The notes under the pieces: generated by a model
What the model saw: only the letters and a program-made list of their open reading frames with translations
The model's database searches: none
What the model was told of the DNA's origin: nothing
Program-made: the position numbers and the translations under genes
NCBI GenBank assembly: GCA_026398285.1
Contig: JAPLTI010000057.1
Location: 1 to 7,120 of the forward strand
Source: Verrucomicrobiota bacterium
GTDB taxonomy: Bacteria > Verrucomicrobiota > Verrucomicrobiia > Chthoniobacterales > Terrimicrobiaceae
Reading direction: 5' to 3'
Length of the DNA stretch: 7,120 nt
Shown: piece by piece, positions 4,468 to 7,120 of the stretch
How the letters are laid out: every line of letters begins with the position of its first letter
Numbering within the stretch: position 1 is the first letter of the stretch

Positions 4468-6989
4468 AGCGGAATTTGATTTTCTCGTTGCTCGGCCTGG
4501 CTGCCATCGCCCAGGCGCAAGAAGTTCGCCGTGCCTTGCCTGCAAATGCGCCATCGCTGGAAAATTATGAGAATCCCTCTTGGATGGACCGTCTTCCCGA
4601 TGGACAGCCAGTCGAAGTTCGCCGTGCGGAGTCGGTGAAGCCTCCCGCTCCCGCACAGGCTGTTCCACCGCCCGCAGTGGAACCTTCTCCCCTTCCTGCC
4701 GCTGCGCCTCCCGCTTCCACACCCGCCGTTTTGGATGACCCTCAAAACATTCGAATCGCGCCTGCAGGCGGTGCGGTTTCTCATGCTGACTCAGCGTTGG
4801 ATCGTGCGAACAACCTCTACTCGCGCAGGCTCTACGACTTGGCCATTCCTGAGTATGAGGCGTTTCTGATTGCGGGCACTACCTCGCCTGCCCGCGATGC
4901 GGCCCTTTTCCGTCTTGCCGAGTGCCACCGTATGGCAGGAAACGCAGCTGCGTCCCGCGCCGCTTACGAGAAACTGGTCATGCAATTTCAGGCTGGTGAG
5001 TTTGCAGCTGCCGGGGCCTATCGCCTCGGCGAAATCCTCGCTGCGGAAAACCTTCATCAGCCTGCCGCCATTCAATTCGATCTCGCAGCAAGGGAAGCCA
5101 AGGAGCCCGGTATCCGCCTCGCCGCCGCCTACTTCGCCGCGCGAAGCTTCGCCGCCCTTCAGCAAAATCAATCTGCCGAAGACCGCTACAAAGCCGTTCT
5201 TGCAACCGAGGGGACGAATCCCTATCGCGAAAATGCCGCACTTGCTCTCGCCGCTGTTCAGTTGAAACAAGGCAAAAAACAAGCCGCTCTCGAAACCTGT
5301 GAGTTTTTGGCAAATACCTCAACATCACCCGATTTCGCCTCCCGCTCCGCCTTGCAGGCCGCTCGCCTTGCTGCGGAGCTTGGGTCCACAGCTAAAGCCC
5401 TCCAGCTTTTCGACAAGACCGCATTCAGCACACAAGACTCTGCCATCAAGGCTGAGGCAATCCTCGCCGCCCTCCGCCTGCGCTATGACTCCGGAGACTT
5501 TCAAGGAATCACCCAAATGGGGGAGGTGATTGAGAAGGATCTGCCCGCCACTGCCCGCCCGGATGCCTTGGGAATTCTTGCTGCCGCTTGGAGACGCACC
5601 GGCAATGAAGATCAAGCCAAGCGCGTTTATGATCGCATCGTTTCGGAAAATCCCAGCGCGGCATCTGCCGATGTTCGCTACCAGCGCCTTCTTAGCCTTT
5701 ACGCAACAAAAGACCCCGCTCTCGTCGCCGAAGTAGACCGCTTTCTGGCGGCATCCACCGATCCGAAGCAAAGCGCCTCTGCAGCCCTTCTTAAAGCCGA
5801 GGCGCTTTTCCAGAAACCCGACTACGCCGCCGCAGCCACAGCCTACGCACCTCTTGTGGAAAATCCCTCGCTCAAGCCCGAGCAGCGCTCCGCCGCGCTT
5901 TACAAGCTCGCCTGGGCGCTCGATGCCTCCGGTGACAGCGCGGGCGCCATTCGGGCTTACACGGCGTTCGCCGAGAAATACCCCGGTGACAAACTCGCGG
6001 CTACTGCCGTCCTGCAACGAGGCCTTGCCCGGCAAAAAGCCCAAGCTCACACCGAGGCGCTCGCCGACTTCGAGGAGGTCATCACCCGTTTCCAATTCAG
6101 CAAGGAGGTCGAAATCGCCCTCCTGCAAAAAGCCCTCACTCTAGGCCAACTCAAGAAATACCCGGAGATGGCAGCCGCTTTTCAAGAGTTGCTGAAGCGT
6201 TATCCGAACTCTGCCGCCGCCGCGCAGGCCCACTTCTGGCTTGGTTGGGCGGCCTTTGAAAACAAGGACTACCCGCAAGCCATCACACTCCTCGACAAGG
6301 CCCGGCTTCTCGATTCCAAAAACTACGCGGATCGTGCCACGCTCCGCATCCTGCTAGCCCAATACCAGCTCCAGGATCGCGCCGCTGCCGCCCGTGAAGC
6401 TGATGATTACAAAGGTGGTGCCATTCCCGCCGAGGTTGTGATCTGGCTCGCGCAGGGGCATCTGGAGGATAAAAAATTCGCCAAGGCGGAGAAGTTGCTT
6501 TTGCCTCTGGTGCAAAATCCGGCATCGGTTCCGCCAGATGTTTGGATTTTGATTTCGGAGACCAAACTCGCTTTGGCCAAGCCTGAAGAGGCATCCCAAG
6601 CCGCTGACAAAGCGATTGCCTCGACGCAGAATCCTCAAGCCCAAGCTCGCGCCCACATTGCCAAGGCATTCGCCGAAATCGCCCTCAAGCGTCCCGCCAC
6701 CGCACGGCAAGCAGTCGATCAGGCGTTGTTTCTTCAGCCTGAAGGCAAGCTCAACGCAGAGGCCCGGCTTGCATCCGGCGAGGTCTTCTTCCTCGAGCAG
6801 GACTACGAAAGCGCTGCACGCGCATTCATGGCCGTCAGCATTCTTGTGGATGATCCCAAAGTGGCTCCCAAGGCGCTCAGAAGGGCTGCCGAAGCCTATC
6901 GGCGGGCGTTCAAGGATGCCGAAGCCGACAAAGCAATGAAGGAACTCTCTGAGCGGTTCCCCGGTTCCGCGCTGAGCGCGACCCCTTAA
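4464..6989 (+). CDS. Large secreted TPR protein, predicted periplasmic partner of ExbBD
   Basis: 841-residue exported protein without a recognised enzyme domain. Residues 1-19 form a Sec signal peptide (NLIFSLLGLAAIAQAQ) with an AQA cleavage motif and no lipobox Cys. Residues 20-105 are low-complexity and Pro/Ala-rich (densest at 58-88), probably an extended linker. From about 108 to the end it is a helical solenoid of TPR-like units, the clearest near 110-135, 145-175, 368-396, 436-465, 476-505, 511-543, 547-580, 586-615, 656-685, 766-790 and 801-832. Units carry the usual A-Y/F-A spacing and YP endings (AFAEKYPGD, LLKRYPNSA, ELSERFPGS), resembling the CpoB/YbgF and BamD repeat style. No transmembrane helix other than the signal peptide and no TonB-type C-terminal domain is seen. 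Two Cys only (154, 279). It overlaps exbD by 4 nt, so it probably works with ExbBD; its cargo or role is unknown. A protein scaffold contacting peptidoglycan or outer-membrane partners is a guess. Confidence 0.9.
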   Translation: MKRNLIFSLLGLAAIAQAQEVRRALPANAPSLENYENPSWMDRLPDGQPVEVRRAESVKPPAPAQAVPPPAVEPSPLPAAAPPASTPAVLDDPQNIRIAPAGGAVSHADSALDRANNLYSRRLYDLAIPEYEAFLIAGTTSPARDAALFRLAECHRMAGNAAASRAAYEKLVMQFQAGEFAAAGAYRLGEILAAENLHQPAAIQFDLAAREAKEPGIRLAAAYFAARSFAALQQNQSAEDRYKAVLATEGTNPYRENAALALAAVQLKQGKKQAALETCEFLANTSTSPDFASRSALQAARLAAELGSTAKALQLFDKTAFSTQDSAIKAEAILAALRLRYDSGDFQGITQMGEVIEKDLPATARPDALGILAAAWRRTGNEDQAKRVYDRIVSENPSAASADVRYQRLLSLYATKDPALVAEVDRFLAASTDPKQSASAALLKAEALFQKPDYAAAATAYAPLVENPSLKPEQRSAALYKLAWALDASGDSAGAIRAYTAFAEKYPGDKLAATAVLQRGLARQKAQAHTEALADFEEVITRFQFSKEVEIALLQKALTLGQLKKYPEMAAAFQELLKRYPNSAAAAQAHFWLGWAAFENKDYPQAITLLDKARLLDSKNYADRATLRILLAQYQLQDRAAAAREADDYKGGAIPAEVVIWLAQGHLEDKKFAKAEKLLLPLVQNPASVPPDVWILISETKLALAKPEEASQAADKAIASTQNPQAQARAHIAKAFAEIALKRPATARQAVDQALFLQPEGKLNAEARLASGEVFFLEQDYESAARAFMAVSILVDDPKVAPKALRRAAEAYRRAFKDAEADKAMKELSERFPGSALSATP

Positions 6990-7120
6990 CCGCTGTAGGT
7001 GCCGGTGGTGACACCGATCTGGCTGGTGGCATGCAGTTCGCGGTGCAACGCGGAGCCGCTTCGGCGAGCGGCCAAGAGTTCTTGGTAGGCGGTCACAATG
7101 CGCGTGGTTTCCCCGGCCGA
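6986..7120 (-). CDS. C-terminal end of an unidentified protein
   Basis: A minus-strand reading frame is open from the right edge and ends at TAA (6988-6986), giving 44 C-terminal residues that include GETTRIVTAYQELLAARR, then ELHATSQIGVTTGTYSG at the very end. Codon third positions are mostly G or C and the codon choice resembles the neighbouring genes, which supports a real gene. It converges with the TPR gene, and the two stop codons share two bases. I do not recognise the family; the fragment shows no membrane segment or known motif. An amphipathic helix over AYQELLAARR is likely. A chance open frame cannot be excluded at this length, but otherwise the region after the TPR stop would hold nothing. 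Confidence 0.6.
   Translation of the reverse strand, partial: SAGETTRIVTAYQELLAARRSGSALHRELHATSQIGVTTGTYSG

Noticed and set aside
4027..4722. 231-codon minus-strand open frame across exbB end, exbD and the TPR start
   Set aside because: Antisense to three well-supported genes and rich in Arg/His with no family features.
4464..4740. TonB-like protein at the start of the TPR gene
   Set aside because: The Pro-rich stretch suggests TonB, but the N-terminus has a cleavable AQA signal rather than the conserved anchor helix, and no TonB C-terminal domain follows; the rest is TPR-like repeats.
5325..6128. 267-codon open frame on the minus strand inside the TPR gene
   Set aside because: It is fully antisense to a strongly coding TPR gene; the translation is Gly/Cys-rich and shows no recognised domain. 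Such shadows are expected in GC-rich sequence.

Overview
The window looks like chromosomal DNA from a Gram-negative, two-membrane bacterium with moderately high GC. Several genes encode envelope proteins with Sec signal peptides. The order pilC/gspF-type gene, exbB, exbD, large TPR protein, together with starts that lack clear Shine-Dalgarno sequences, made me think of the PVC group, Verrucomicrobiota in particular. That placement is inference from gene style; there is no rRNA or marker gene here to settle it.

Layout. Positions 1-1219 (minus strand) hold the N-terminal 406 codons of a tail-specific protease (Prc/Tsp, peptidase family S41), cut by the left edge before its catalytic Ser/Lys. 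A 78-bp divergent spacer separates it from a plus-strand gene (1298-1912) for a YcbL/glyoxalase II-like metallo-beta-lactamase-fold hydrolase with all metal ligands. Four more plus-strand genes follow: a two-domain type II secretion/type IV pilus inner-membrane platform protein (1987-3261), an ExbB/TolQ/MotA-type proton-channel subunit with a signal peptide (3339-4052), an ExbD/TolR partner (4054-4467), and an 841-residue secreted TPR protein (4464-6989). At the right edge the last 44 codons of an unidentified minus-strand gene converge on the TPR gene, so closely that the two stop codons overlap.

How the genes may work together. exbB, exbD and the TPR gene are 1 nt apart and then overlap by 4 nt (ATGA), so they are almost certainly one translationally coupled unit. 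ExbB and ExbD should form a proton-motive-force-driven motor in the inner membrane. The TPR protein, exported with a Pro-rich N-terminal linker and then a solenoid of helical repeats, would be its periplasmic partner. No TonB or TolA gene is in the window. The PilC-like gene lies 77 nt upstream of exbB on the same strand, with a strong hairpin in the gap, and none of its usual partners (PilB/PilT ATPase, pilins, PilM-Q) is visible. Every gene belongs to a known family; the unusual part is the combination, a possible PMF-powered TPR complex linked to an orphan pilus/secretion platform protein.

No RNA genes, mobile elements, CRISPR arrays or stretches above 300 bp without a gene were found.
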